NCBI RefSeq assembly: GCF_003363755.1
Contig: NZ_CP031396.1
Span: forward strand, 5,612,501-5,676,500
DNA: 64,000 nt
Source: Pseudomonas protegens
GTDB lineage: Bacteria; Pseudomonadota; Gammaproteobacteria; Pseudomonadales; Pseudomonadaceae
Direction of reading: 5' to 3'
In this document: positions 7,699 to 17,198 of the stretch, one piece after another
How positions within the stretch are numbered: the stretch's first letter is position 1
How the letters are laid out: each line of letters opens with the position of its first letter
Notes under the pieces: generated by a model
What the model saw: the letters and a program-made list of their open reading frames with translations, nothing else
The model's database searches: none
What the model was told of the DNA's origin: nothing
Translations under genes and position numbers: made by a program

Positions 7699-10098
7699 TT
7701 ACAGCGGCGCCAGCTCGACTTGCTGATCCGCGGCCCTGGTCACCTGCAAGCGACGCATCTGCTCGCAGCCCCACAACACTCGCTCCGGTGTCGCCGGGGC
7801 ATCGATCTGCGGTTGATGGCGGTAGTCTCCAAGGCTGGCCACTGCGTCCTTGATGGCGCACCAGGCAGCGATGCCAAGCATGAACGGCGGCTCGCCCACG
7901 GCCTTGGAGTGGAACACCGTGTCTTCCGGGTTCTTGCGGTTCTCCACCAGCTTGACCCGCAGGTCCAGGGGCATGTCAGCCACCGCCGGGATCTTGTAGC
8001 TGGCGGGACCATTGGTCATCAGCTTGCCTTTGGCGTTCCACACCAGTTCTTCGGTGGTCAGCCAGCCCATGCCCTGGATGTAACCGCCTTCCACCTGGCC
8101 GATGTCGATGGCCGGGTTCAGCGAGGCACCGACGTCGTGCAGGATGTCGGTACGCAGCATCTTGTACTCGCCGGTCAGGGTATCGACTATCACCTCGGCG
8201 CAGGCTGCGCCAAAGGCGAAGTAGTAGAACGGCCGACCCCGAGCCTGGCTGCGGTCGTAGTAGATCTTCGGGGTCTTGTAGAAACCGGTGCTGGACAGCG
8301 ACACCTGGGCGAAATACGCCTGCTGGATCAGTTCCTCGAAGGTCAGGATATGGTCGCGGACCCGTACGTGGCCGTTGTGGAATTCCACATCCTCTTCGCT
8401 GACCTGGTACTTGCGCGCGGCAAACTCCACCAGGCGCGACTTGATGGTCTGCGCCGCGTTCTGCGCGGCCTTGCCGTTGAGGTCGGCGCCACTGGATGCC
8501 GCGGTCGGTGAGGTGTTGGGCACCTTGTCGGTGTTGGTGGCAGTGATCTGTACCCGCTCGATGTCCACCTGGAACACCTCGGCCACTACCTGGGCCACCT
8601 TGACGTTCAGGCCCTGGCCCATTTCGGTGCCGCCGTGGTTCAGGTGGATGCTGCCGTCGGTGTAGATGTGGATCAGCGCGCCGGCCTGGTTGAGGAAGCT
8701 GGCGGTGAAGGAGATGCCGAACTTCACCGGGGTCAGTGCCAGGCCCTTTTTCAGGATCGGGCTGTTGGCGTTGTACAGCCGGATGGCTTCGCGACGCTCG
8801 GCGTACTGGCTGCTGGCTTCCAGTTCGGCCGTCATCTCTTCGAGCATGTTGTGCTCGACGGTCTGGTAGTAGTGGGTGACGTTGCGTTCGGTCTTGCCGT
8901 AGTAGTTGGCCTTGCGCACCGCCAGCGGGTCCAGGTGCAGGTGGCGGGCGATGGCGTCCATCACCTCTTCAATGGCGACCATGCCTTGCGGGCCGCCGAA
9001 ACCGCGGTAGGCGGTGTTGGAGGCGGTGTTGGTCTTGCAGCGGTGGCCGTTGATGGTGGCATCGCCCAGGTAGTAGGCGTTGTCGGAGTGGAACATCGCC
9101 CGGTCGACGATGGACGCCGAGAGGTCCGGTGAGCAGCCGCAGTTGCCCGCCAGTTCCAGCTGGATGCCGTGCAGGCGGCCGTTGCTGTCGAAGCCCACGT
9201 CGTATTCGATGTAGAACGGGTGACGCTTGCCGGTCATGAGCATGTCTTCGACCCGGGGCAGACGCATCTTGGTGGGCTGGCCGGTGAGGCGGGCGATCAC
9301 CGCGCACAGGCAGGCGGGGCTGGCGGCCTGGGTTTCCTTGCCGCCGAAGCCGCCGCCCATGCGCCGCATGTCCACCACTATCTTGTTCATCGACACGTCG
9401 AGCACTTCCGCCACCAGTTTCTGCACTTCGGTGGGGTTCTGGGTCGAGCAGTAGACGATCATGCCGCCGTCTTCGGTGGGCATCACCGAGGAGATCTGGG
9501 TTTCCAGGTAGAAATGCTCCTGGCCGCCGATATGCAGCGTGCCCTGGATGCGGTGTTCGGCGTTGGCCAGGGCGCCGGCGGAATCGCCGCGCTGGTGAGT
9601 GTGGCTGTCCAGTACGAAGTGGCGTTTGCGCAGGGCTTCCACCACGTCCAGCACCGGCTCCAGGTCCTCGTACTCGATGATCGCGGCCATGGCCGCCTTG
9701 CGCGCGGTTTCCAGATCCTTGGCGGCCACCGCCAGCACCGGCTGGCCGACGAACTGCACGGTATCGATGGCCAGCAGCGGGTCGCCGGGCAGCAGCGGGC
9801 CGATGTCCTTGAGGCCGGGAATGTCTTCATGAGTAATGGCGATGCGCACGCCTTCGAAGGCGTAGCAGGGGCCGGTGTCAATGCTGATGACTTTGGCATG
9901 GGCTCGGTCCGACAGTCGCGCGTAGACGTGCAACTGGTTGGGGAATTCCAGGCGGTCGTCGATGTACAGCGCCTCGCCGGACACGTGTTTGTCGGCGCTG
10001 TCGTGCTTGACGCTGCGGCCAACGCCCGTGGTCAGGTCCTGGTGAAACAGGGCCGTCAGTTCGGCTTGAGTCTTCTCGACTTTGTGATGATTAGACAT
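7699..10098 (-). CDS. xdhB: Xanthine dehydrogenase, molybdopterin-binding large subunit
   Basis: A 799-residue catalytic subunit that oxidises hypoxanthine and xanthine to urate. Molybdopterin-binding motifs are visible in order: MGGGFGGKETQ (near residue 250), AYRGFGGPQGMVAIEEV (near 365), GGTEMGQGLNVKVAQV (near 490) and the catalytic glutamate region SKAVGEPPFMLG near 745. An N-terminal hammerhead domain (VSGEALYIDD) precedes them. Its start overlaps the xdhA stop by 8 bases, indicating translational coupling. The enzyme works as an XdhA-XdhB assembly loaded by XdhC. Confidence 0.97.
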   Translation of the reverse strand: MSNHHKVEKTQAELTALFHQDLTTGVGRSVKHDSADKHVSGEALYIDDRLEFPNQLHVYARLSDRAHAKVISIDTGPCYAFEGVRIAITHEDIPGLKDIGPLLPGDPLLAIDTVQFVGQPVLAVAAKDLETARKAAMAAIIEYEDLEPVLDVVEALRKRHFVLDSHTHQRGDSAGALANAEHRIQGTLHIGGQEHFYLETQISSVMPTEDGGMIVYCSTQNPTEVQKLVAEVLDVSMNKIVVDMRRMGGGFGGKETQAASPACLCAVIARLTGQPTKMRLPRVEDMLMTGKRHPFYIEYDVGFDSNGRLHGIQLELAGNCGCSPDLSASIVDRAMFHSDNAYYLGDATINGHRCKTNTASNTAYRGFGGPQGMVAIEEVMDAIARHLHLDPLAVRKANYYGKTERNVTHYYQTVEHNMLEEMTAELEASSQYAERREAIRLYNANSPILKKGLALTPVKFGISFTASFLNQAGALIHIYTDGSIHLNHGGTEMGQGLNVKVAQVVAEVFQVDIERVQITATNTDKVPNTSPTAASSGADLNGKAAQNAAQTIKSRLVEFAARKYQVSEEDVEFHNGHVRVRDHILTFEELIQQAYFAQVSLSSTGFYKTPKIYYDRSQARGRPFYYFAFGAACAEVIVDTLTGEYKMLRTDILHDVGASLNPAIDIGQVEGGYIQGMGWLTTEELVWNAKGKLMTNGPASYKIPAVADMPLDLRVKLVENRKNPEDTVFHSKAVGEPPFMLGIAAWCAIKDAVASLGDYRHQPQIDAPATPERVLWGCEQMRRLQVTRAADQQVELAPL

Positions 10099-11545
10099 AA
10101 GCGGTCACCCGGGTCTCGATGTGCGGTGTTTGCAGTTCGATGAAGTACTTGCGCAGCAGGTTCTGCGCACTCAGCAGGCGGTATTCCTTGCTCGCACGGA
10201 AATCCGAAAGCGGGGTGAAATCCTCCGCCAGGGCCGCGCAGGCGCGCTCCACCGTGGACAGGTTCCAGGGCGCGCCAATCAGTGCGGTTTCACAGCTCTT
10301 GGCTCGTTTCGGGATCGCCGCCATACCGCCGAAGGCAATGCGAGCATCGCTGACCACGCCGTTTTCAATCTGCAGGTTGAATGCCGCGCAGACCGCAGAG
10401 ATATCGTCGTCCAGGCGCTTGGAGACCTTGTACGCACGGAACAGCCGTTCGGCGCTGGCCCGGGGCACGATGATCTTTTCGATGAACTCGCTGTCCTGAC
10501 GGGCCGTGACCCGGTAATCGATGAAATAGTCTTCCAGGGCCAGGGTGCGGCGTACTTCACCCTTGCACAGTACGATCTGCGCACCCAGGGCGATCAGCAG
10601 GGGCGGTGAGTCGCCGATGGGCGAGGCGTTGCCGATGTTGCCCCCCAGGGTGCCCTGGTTGCGGATCTGCAACGAGGCGAAGCGCTGCAGCAATTCGCCG
10701 AAGTCCGGGTACTCGGCGCGCAGTGCGTCGTAGCAGTCGGTGAGGGCCGTGGCCGCGCCGATCTCCAGGCGATCGTCGAAGCGTTCGACGCGCTTCATCT
10801 CGGCAATGTTACCGACGTAGATCATCACGGGCAGGGTGCGGTGGAACTGGGTGACTTCCAGGGCCAGGTCGGTGCCACCGGCCAGCAGCCGTGCCTGGGG
10901 GTAGGCGTCGTAGAGGTCGGCCAGGTCGGCCACGGTCAGCGGCACCAGGCAGCGCTTGTCGCCACTGTTGAGTTCACCGGTGTCCTTGGGAGCGATGGCC
11001 TTGAGGCGACTGATGGTCTCGGTCTGGCGGGCGTCGAACTGATCGCTCTGCTGGCCGCAGCAGGCCTGTTCGGCAGCAGCGAGGATCGGCCGGTAGCCGG
11101 TGCAACGGCACAGGTTGCCGGCCAGGGCCTCATGGGCCTTGTGGGCGTCGGGTTCACTACTGTTCTTTTGCAGGGCGAACAGCGACATGACGAAGCCCGG
11201 GGTGCAAAAGCCGCATTGTGAACCGTGGCATTCGACCATGGCCTGCTGCACGCTGTGCAGTTGGCCCTGGTGCTTGAGGCCTTCGACGCTGATCAGCTGT
11301 TTGCCGTGCAAGGAGGAGACGAAGGTCAGGCACGAGTTGAGGCTGCGATAGCGAATGGATTCGCCGCCCTGGGCATCCACCTGCAACTCGCCCACCACCA
11401 CGGTGCAGGCGCCGCAGTCGCCGCTGGCGCAGCCTTCCTTGGTGCCGGGTTTGCCCAGGTGCTCGCGCAGATAGTTGAGCACGGTCAGGTTTGGGTCCAG
11501 GGCGTGCTCGCTACGGAGTTCCTGGTTGAGTAAAAACTGGATCAC
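10091..11545 (-). CDS. xdhA: Xanthine dehydrogenase, [2Fe-2S]/FAD small subunit
   Basis: A 484-residue electron-transfer subunit. Residues 1-75 form a plant-type ferredoxin domain with Cys39, Cys44, Cys47 and Cys72 (EGCASGDCGACTVV). Residues 100-150 carry the second cluster (CGFCTPGF and CRCTGYRPI, Cys111/114/146/148). From about residue 190 the FAD domain follows, with LLAGGTDLALEVTQ and LGGNIGNASPIGDSPPLL. It is the first gene of the operon and overlaps xdhB by 8 bases. Its promoter region (11546-11811) carries two copies of an inverted repeat and is shared with a divergent GntR regulator. Confidence 0.97.
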   Translation of the reverse strand: MIQFLLNQELRSEHALDPNLTVLNYLREHLGKPGTKEGCASGDCGACTVVVGELQVDAQGGESIRYRSLNSCLTFVSSLHGKQLISVEGLKHQGQLHSVQQAMVECHGSQCGFCTPGFVMSLFALQKNSSEPDAHKAHEALAGNLCRCTGYRPILAAAEQACCGQQSDQFDARQTETISRLKAIAPKDTGELNSGDKRCLVPLTVADLADLYDAYPQARLLAGGTDLALEVTQFHRTLPVMIYVGNIAEMKRVERFDDRLEIGAATALTDCYDALRAEYPDFGELLQRFASLQIRNQGTLGGNIGNASPIGDSPPLLIALGAQIVLCKGEVRRTLALEDYFIDYRVTARQDSEFIEKIIVPRASAERLFRAYKVSKRLDDDISAVCAAFNLQIENGVVSDARIAFGGMAAIPKRAKSCETALIGAPWNLSTVERACAALAEDFTPLSDFRASKEYRLLSAQNLLRKYFIELQTPHIETRVTAYV

Positions 11546-11603
11546 GGAAGGCCTCGCAGACTCTTTATTGTTGTTAAGCGAACTGAGCCGAATTTAGTCA
11601 TGT

Positions 11604-11642
11604 CTGACTTTTCGGTCAATGATTTTCTGACCTTTGGGTCAG
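11604..11642. promoter_or_regulatory. Two spaced inverted repeats between xdhA and gntR
   Basis: CTGACTTTTCGGTCA (11604-11618) and CTGACCTTTGGGTCAG (11627-11642) are two copies of CTGAC-N5-GGTCA, 23 bases apart start to start, so both lie on the same face of the helix to a first approximation. They sit 60-100 bases upstream of xdhA and are the obvious candidate operators for the divergent GntR protein. This is inference from position and symmetry. Confidence 0.55.
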
Positions 11643-11811
11643 GAAATTTCTGTGCTCAACATTTCAAGTATGAACGGCATTTGAGAAACCCTTGAATCAA
11701 CATCAATCTGCTTGTTTCATGCCAAATTCCCCTGTCGGAGCACTCCGCGATGAGGTAGCAATTGCGCTACACTGCGCCGCTTGTGCCGATTAAAGATTTT
11801 GAAGGAAAACC

Positions 11812-12471
11812 ATGACGTTCAAGGCGCCGGACAGCCTCGCCGAGCAGATTGCTCACCACCTCGCCGAACGTATCATTCGCGGGGATCTCAAGCCTGGAGA
11901 GCGCATTCAGGAACAGAAGGTCACCTTGGCCCTCAATGTCAGTCGTGGTTCGGTCCGCGAGGCCTTGCTGATTCTTGAGCGCCGCCATCTGATTGCCATC
12001 CTGCCGCGCCGTGGTGCCCACGTGACCGAGCTCACCGAGCACAAGGTCCGCAGTCTTTGCACCCTGATGAGCGAGTTGTACATCCTGCTGGGCAACTGCG
12101 TGGCCAGTGGCTGGATGCAGCAGAGCGACATGACGCCGTTCCTGCAGATCCAGCAGCGTCTGGAGGGTGCCTACGAGCGCCAGGACATCCGCGCCTTCGT
12201 CGAGGACAGCTTCAGCGTGATGCGCGCGGCCTATCCTTTTGCCAACAACCCTTACCTGCAGGAAACCGTCGAGAATCTGCAGCCGGCCATGAGCCGTGCC
12301 TATTACCTGGCACTGGAGCAGCGCAAGGCGTCGATGAGCGAGTACCTGGAGTTGTTCGAGCAGTTGCTGGCCGCAGTGCTGGCCCGTGATCTGGAGCAGA
12401 TCCGCCAGGTGTTGACGGCCTACGCCCAGCGCAGCAGCGATCTGGTGGTGTCTGCGTTGGCGGATGCTTAA
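11812..12471 (+). CDS. GntR family regulator (FCD type), likely regulator of xdh/guaD
   Basis: A 219-residue regulator. Residues 8-75 form the winged helix (QIAHHLAERIIRGDLKPGERI, VSRGSVREALLILERRHLI, PRRGAHVTEL). The rest is an all-helical FCD-like domain, but the usual His ligands are absent: the expected D-x3-H position reads EDSFSVMRA, and the C-terminal helix AVLARDLEQIRQVLTAYAQ has no His. It may therefore bind its effector without the metal used by most FCD proteins. It is divergent from xdhA across a region with two inverted repeats, so control of purine catabolism is likely. SD sequence GAAGGA lies 8 bases before the ATG. smc starts 3 bases after its stop. Confidence 0.85.
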   Translation: MTFKAPDSLAEQIAHHLAERIIRGDLKPGERIQEQKVTLALNVSRGSVREALLILERRHLIAILPRRGAHVTELTEHKVRSLCTLMSELYILLGNCVASGWMQQSDMTPFLQIQQRLEGAYERQDIRAFVEDSFSVMRAAYPFANNPYLQETVENLQPAMSRAYYLALEQRKASMSEYLELFEQLLAAVLARDLEQIRQVLTAYAQRSSDLVVSALADA

Positions 12472-12473
12472 GC

Positions 12474-15400
12474 GTGCGACTCAAGTGCATCAAGCTGGCG
12501 GGGTTCAAGTCCTTCGTCGATCCGACCACGGTGAACTTCCCCAGTAACATGGCGGCGGTGGTGGGGCCCAATGGCTGCGGCAAGTCGAATATCATCGACG
12601 CCGTGCGCTGGGTGATGGGCGAAAGCTCGGCGAAAAACCTGCGTGGCGAGTCGATGACCGATGTCATCTTCAATGGCTCCACCAGTCGCAAGCCGGTGAG
12701 CCAGGCCAGTATCGAACTGGTGTTCGACAACTCCGACGGCACCCTGGTGGGCGAATACGCGGCCTACGCCGAGATCTCCATTCGCCGCAAGGTCACACGC
12801 GACAGCCAGAACAGCTATTTCCTCAACGGCGCCAAGTGCCGCCGTCGGGACATCACCGACATCTTCCTTGGGACCGGCCTGGGGCCACGCAGCTACTCGA
12901 TCATCGAGCAGGGCATGATCTCCAAGCTGATCGAGGCCAAGCCCGAGGACCTGCGCAACTTCATTGAAGAAGCCGCGGGCATCTCCAAGTACAAGGAGCG
13001 CCGGCGCGAGACGGAAAACCGCATCCGCCGCACCCATGAGAACCTCGCCCGCCTGACCGATCTGCGCGAAGAGCTGGAGCGTCAGCTGGAACGCCTGCAT
13101 CGCCAGGCCCAGGCCGCCGAGAAGTATCAGGAATACAAGGCCGAGGAGCGCCAGCTCAAGGCGCAACTGTCGGCTCTGCGCTGGCAGGCATTGAATGAGC
13201 AGGTCGGCCAGCGCGAGTCGGTGATCGGTAGCCAGGAAGTCAGCTTCGAGGCCCTGGTGGCTGAGCAGCGCAATGCCGATGCTGCTATCGAACGCTTGCG
13301 TGACGGTCACCATGAATTGTCCGAGCGCTTCAATCTGGTGCAGGGGCGCTTCTATTCGGTGGGCGGCGACATTGCCCGGGTCGAGCAAAGCATCCAGCAC
13401 GGCCAGCAGCGCCTGCGGCAATTGCAGGATGATCTCAAGGAAGCCGAGCGTGCGCGCCTGGAGACCGAGTCACACCTGGGCCACGACCGCACCTTGCTGG
13501 CAACCCTGGGGGAAGAGCTGGCCATGCTCGAGCCCGAGCAGGAGGTCACTGCAGCCGCCGCCGAGGAAGCCGCCGCGACCCTGGAAGAAGCCGAAACCAC
13601 CATGCACGGCTGGCAGGAGCAGTGGGACGCCTTCAACCTGAGTTCCGCCGAGCCGCGGCGCCAGGCGGAAGTGCAGCAGTCGCGCATCCAGCAGCTCGAA
13701 AGCAGCATGGAGCGGCTGGCCGAGCGTCAGCGACGCCTGGGGGAGGAGCGCGAATTGCTCTCGGCCGACCCGGAAGACGCGGCGATCCTCGAACTCAACG
13801 AACAACTAGCCGCCAGCGAAGCAACTCTGGAAGACCTGCAAGCCAGTGAGGAATCCCAGGTCGAGCGCCTGGAGCAACTGCGTCAGCAATTGCAGCAGGC
13901 GACCCAGGCCCAGCAGCAGGCCCAGGGTGAATTGCAGCGGCTCAATGGCCGCTTGGCGTCTCTGGAGGCCCTGCAGCAAGCCGCGTTGGACCCGGGCACC
14001 GGTACTGCACAGTGGCTGCGTGAACAGCAGTTGGCCGAGCGTCCGCGCCTGGCCGATGGCATGCAGGTGGAGGCGGGCTGGGAGCTGGCGGTGGAAACCG
14101 TGCTTGGCGCCGATCTGCAAGCGGTGCTGGTGGATGATTTCACCGGTATCGATCTGGCCGGTTTCCAGCAAGGCGACCTGCGTCTGCTGAGCCTGCAAGA
14201 CGATGCGCTGCGCATGCCCGGCAGCTTGCTGGACAAGGTGGAATCCACGGTCGATCTGTCGCCCTGGCTGGGGCAGGTCAAACCGGTGGAAAACCTCGAA
14301 CAGGCCCTGGCCTTGCGTGGGCAACTGGCAGCCGGGCAGAGCCTGATCAGTCGCGACGGCTACTGGGTCGGCCGGCATTTCCTGCGGGTGCGGCGGGCCA
14401 GCGAAGCGGAAAGTGGCGTACTGGCGCGAGGCCAGGAAATCCAGCAACTGACCCTGGCGCGCGATGAGCGCGAAGCCAGTGTCGAAGCCCTGGAGAGTCA
14501 ATTGCTCAACCTGCGGGCCCAGCAACGTCAGCAGGAGAACGGTCGCGAACACTTGCGTCGCCTGTTGCAGGATGAGGCTCGCCAGCAGGGTGAATTGAAA
14601 GCCAAGCTGTCCGCCGGCAAGGCCAAGGCCGAGCAGTTGAATCTGCGTCGTACCCGCCTCGATGAAGAGCTGGTAGAGCTCGGCGAGCAGCGTGAGCTGG
14701 AGCATGAACAAGTGGGCGAGGCGCGCCTGCAATTGCAGGAGGCCCTCGACAGCATGGCCCTGGACACCGAGCAGCGTGAGCTGCTGTTGGCCCAGCGCGA
14801 CAGCTTGCGCGAGCGCCTTGATCGGGTGCGCCAGGAAGCACGCCAGCACAAGGATCACGCTCATCAATTGGCGGTGCGCATGGGCTCCCTCAAGGCCCAG
14901 CACGATTCCACGCGTCAGGCCCTGGAGCGCCTGGAGCTGCAGTCCGAGCGCCTGACCGAGAAGCGCGAACAGCTCAGCCTCAACCTGGAGGAGGGCGAGG
15001 CACCGCTGGAAGAACTGCGCCTCAAGCTCGAAGAGCTGCTGGAAAAGCGCATGACCGTAGATGTCGAGCTCAAGACCGCGCAGATCGCCCTGGAAGATGC
15101 CGATCGCGAACTGCGCGATGCCGAGAAGCGCCGTAACCAGGCCGAGCAGCAATCCCAACTGATCCGCGGCCAGCTCGAACAGCAACGCATGGAATGGCAA
15201 GCCCTGACCGTGCGCCGCAAGACCTTGCAGGAGCAGTTGCTGGCCGATGGCTACGACCTGGACGGCGTGCTGGCGACCCTGACCGGGGAGGCCAGCGAGC
15301 AGGCCGCCGAAGAAGAGCTGGAGCGCATTGCGGCAAGAATTCAACGCTTGGGCGCAATCAACCTTGCGGCCATCGACGAGTATCAGCAGCAGTCCGAGCG

Positions 15401-15962
15401 CAAGCGCTATCTGGATGCCCAGGACGCCGATCTGGTGGAGGCCCTGGAAACCCTGGAAAACGTGATTCGCAAGATCGACAAGGAAACCCGCAATCGATTC
15501 AAAGATACCTTTGATCAGATCAACGGCGGTTTGCAGGCACTCTTTCCAAAAGTTTTCGGTGGCGGCAGCGCTTATTTGGAACTGACGGGCGAAGATCTAC
15601 TCGATACAGGGGTAACGATCATGGCGCGTCCTCCCGGGAAGAAGAACAGCACCATTCATTTGCTCTCGGGGGGCGAAAAGGCATTGACTGCCTTGGCCCT
15701 GGTATTCGCTATCTTCAAGTTGAATCCGGCGCCATTCTGCATGCTCGATGAAGTTGACGCGCCGCTGGATGACGCTAACGTTGGACGCTATGCAAGATTG
15801 GTTAAAGAGATGTCGCAGACTGTGCAGTTCATCTATATCACCCACAACAAGATCGCCATGGAAATGGCCGATCAGTTGATGGGGGTGACGATGCACGAAC
15901 CCGGTTGTTCGCGCCTGGTAGCCGTGGATGTCGAGGAGGCGATGGCGATGGTGGACGCTTGA
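12474..15962 (+). CDS. smc: Chromosome segregation ATPase SMC
   Basis: A 1162-residue condensin-like ATPase that compacts and helps segregate the chromosome with ScpA/ScpB. It has the N-terminal Walker A GPNGCGKSNIIDAVRWVMGE (residues 31-50), two long Glu/Gln/Arg-rich coiled coils, a hinge at about residues 500-650, and the C-terminal half of the ATPase head with LSGGEKALTALALVFA and the Walker B FCMLDEVDAPLDDANV. Length matches the family. The start is GTG (MRLKCIKLAGFKSF), 3 bases after the upstream GntR stop, so it may be partly expressed from that transcript. It heads the conserved smc-zipA-ligA order. Confidence 0.98.
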   Translation: MRLKCIKLAGFKSFVDPTTVNFPSNMAAVVGPNGCGKSNIIDAVRWVMGESSAKNLRGESMTDVIFNGSTSRKPVSQASIELVFDNSDGTLVGEYAAYAEISIRRKVTRDSQNSYFLNGAKCRRRDITDIFLGTGLGPRSYSIIEQGMISKLIEAKPEDLRNFIEEAAGISKYKERRRETENRIRRTHENLARLTDLREELERQLERLHRQAQAAEKYQEYKAEERQLKAQLSALRWQALNEQVGQRESVIGSQEVSFEALVAEQRNADAAIERLRDGHHELSERFNLVQGRFYSVGGDIARVEQSIQHGQQRLRQLQDDLKEAERARLETESHLGHDRTLLATLGEELAMLEPEQEVTAAAAEEAAATLEEAETTMHGWQEQWDAFNLSSAEPRRQAEVQQSRIQQLESSMERLAERQRRLGEERELLSADPEDAAILELNEQLAASEATLEDLQASEESQVERLEQLRQQLQQATQAQQQAQGELQRLNGRLASLEALQQAALDPGTGTAQWLREQQLAERPRLADGMQVEAGWELAVETVLGADLQAVLVDDFTGIDLAGFQQGDLRLLSLQDDALRMPGSLLDKVESTVDLSPWLGQVKPVENLEQALALRGQLAAGQSLISRDGYWVGRHFLRVRRASEAESGVLARGQEIQQLTLARDEREASVEALESQLLNLRAQQRQQENGREHLRRLLQDEARQQGELKAKLSAGKAKAEQLNLRRTRLDEELVELGEQRELEHEQVGEARLQLQEALDSMALDTEQRELLLAQRDSLRERLDRVRQEARQHKDHAHQLAVRMGSLKAQHDSTRQALERLELQSERLTEKREQLSLNLEEGEAPLEELRLKLEELLEKRMTVDVELKTAQIALEDADRELRDAEKRRNQAEQQSQLIRGQLEQQRMEWQALTVRRKTLQEQLLADGYDLDGVLATLTGEASEQAAEEELERIAARIQRLGAINLAAIDEYQQQSERKRYLDAQDADLVEALETLENVIRKIDKETRNRFKDTFDQINGGLQALFPKVFGGGSAYLELTGEDLLDTGVTIMARPPGKKNSTIHLLSGGEKALTALALVFAIFKLNPAPFCMLDEVDAPLDDANVGRYARLVKEMSQTVQFIYITHNKIAMEMADQLMGVTMHEPGCSRLVAVDVEEAMAMVDA

Positions 15963-16219
15963 GTCCGTGCGACTAAGGCGACTATTGGACGGCAAGCCGG
16001 GGGATTTTTCCCATTACCAAGCTGGCCAATCGACATATTGGCCGTAACCGTTGCGACAGACGGTGTAAAGTTGCCTTTGGTCGTGCTAGTTTAATGTCAA
16101 TTTTTCCTATGCGTGGGCAAAACGCCATTCAGAACATAGAGTTGGCGCCACGTTTTAAAGCGGTTTGCAGATTGTAAACCCCTTATTTTTCAGCATTTTT
16201 TATAGAGGCACGGGATTAC

Positions 16220-17074
16220 ATGGAAATCGGTCTGCGCGAGTGGCTGATCGTCATCGGCATTATTGTTATCGCCGGTATTCTTTTTGATGGCTGGCGGCGT
16301 ATGCGCGGCGGCAAGGGGAAGTTGAAGTTCCGTCTTGATCGAAGTCTTTCCAATCTGCCGGACGATGAAGGCAGTGCCGAACTCCTGGGTCCGCCTCGGG
16401 TGCTGGATACTCATAAAGAACCGCAACTGGACGAGCACGATCTGCCGTCGGTGAGCATGCCTGCCCGCGAGCCTCGGGATAGTTCTTCGTCCAAGCGCGG
16501 CAAGCGTGGGGGCGAGCCTCATCAGGGTGACCTCAATCTGGACCTGGATCTGGATAGCGGCCCAAGCTTCAGTAGCCGCGACGATGACTTCCCGGCGGAT
16601 GAAGGCAAGGCTGCCAGTCACAGCGACAAGGAACAGCCGCAGGCCGAAGAAGTGCTGGTGATCAGTGTGATCTGCCGCGACAGCGCCGGTTTCAAAGGCC
16701 CGGCGCTGTTGCAGAACATCCTTGAAAGTGGCCTGCGTTTTGGCGAGATGGATATCTTCCACCGCCACGAAAGCATGGCGGGCAATGGCGAAGTGCTTTT
16801 CTCCATGGCCAATGCGGTCAAGCCCGGCGTGTTCGATCTGGATGATATCGATCACTTCAGCACTCCGGCGGTGAGCTTCTTCCTCGGCTTGCCTGGCCCG
16901 CGTCACCCGAAGCAAGCCTTCGACGTGATGGTGGCGGCGGCGCGCAAGCTGTCCCAGGAGCTCAATGGCGAACTCAAGGACGACCAGCGCAGCGTGCTGA
17001 CTGCCCAGACCATCGAGCACTACCGCCAGCGTATCGTCGAATTCGAACGCCGCGCTCTGACCCAGAAGCGCTAA
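16220..17074 (+). CDS. zipA: Cell division protein ZipA
   Basis: A 284-residue inner-membrane division protein that tethers FtsZ. It has a single N-terminal membrane anchor (residues 5-24, EWLIVIGIIVIAGILFDGW) followed by the basic stop RRMRGGKGKLKFRLD, a low-complexity acidic linker (about 40-145, including DLNLDLDLDSGP), and a C-terminal FtsZ-binding domain (about 147-275, VLVISVICRDSAGF ... FLGLPGPRHPKQAFDVM). The start at 16220 has GAGG about 12 bases upstream. It lies between smc and ligA as in other pseudomonads. The 257-base gap before it suggests its own promoter. Confidence 0.96.
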   Translation: MEIGLREWLIVIGIIVIAGILFDGWRRMRGGKGKLKFRLDRSLSNLPDDEGSAELLGPPRVLDTHKEPQLDEHDLPSVSMPAREPRDSSSSKRGKRGGEPHQGDLNLDLDLDSGPSFSSRDDDFPADEGKAASHSDKEQPQAEEVLVISVICRDSAGFKGPALLQNILESGLRFGEMDIFHRHESMAGNGEVLFSMANAVKPGVFDLDDIDHFSTPAVSFFLGLPGPRHPKQAFDVMVAAARKLSQELNGELKDDQRSVLTAQTIEHYRQRIVEFERRALTQKR

Positions 17075-17079
17075 GCTTC

Positions 17080-17112
17080 CACAGTCAGTTCCTCTCGCAG
17101 GAGCTGACTGTG
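17080..17112 (+). terminator. Hairpin between zipA and ligA
   Basis: CACAGTCAG and CTGACTGTG form a perfect 9-bp stem, with TTCCTCTCGCAGGAG as the loop. There is no T-run; a REP-like stretch (CTGGCTTGCCAGCGAAG) follows directly. It could be a weak terminator or a processing/stability element. Confidence 0.45.
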
Positions 17113-17198
17113 CAGGAACTGGCTTGCCAGCGAAGCCCACGCCCCCATCTTCAGATCGAGCAGCCTAGGCTGCTCTTTTGCTTTATGAGAGAACCCCC

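Noticed and set aside
11703..11728. Sigma54-like GG-N10-GC element upstream of xdhA (minus TTTGGCATGAAACAAGCAG)
   Set aside because: The -12 part reads AAGC rather than TTGC, and no sigma54 activator gene is near; chance is likely.
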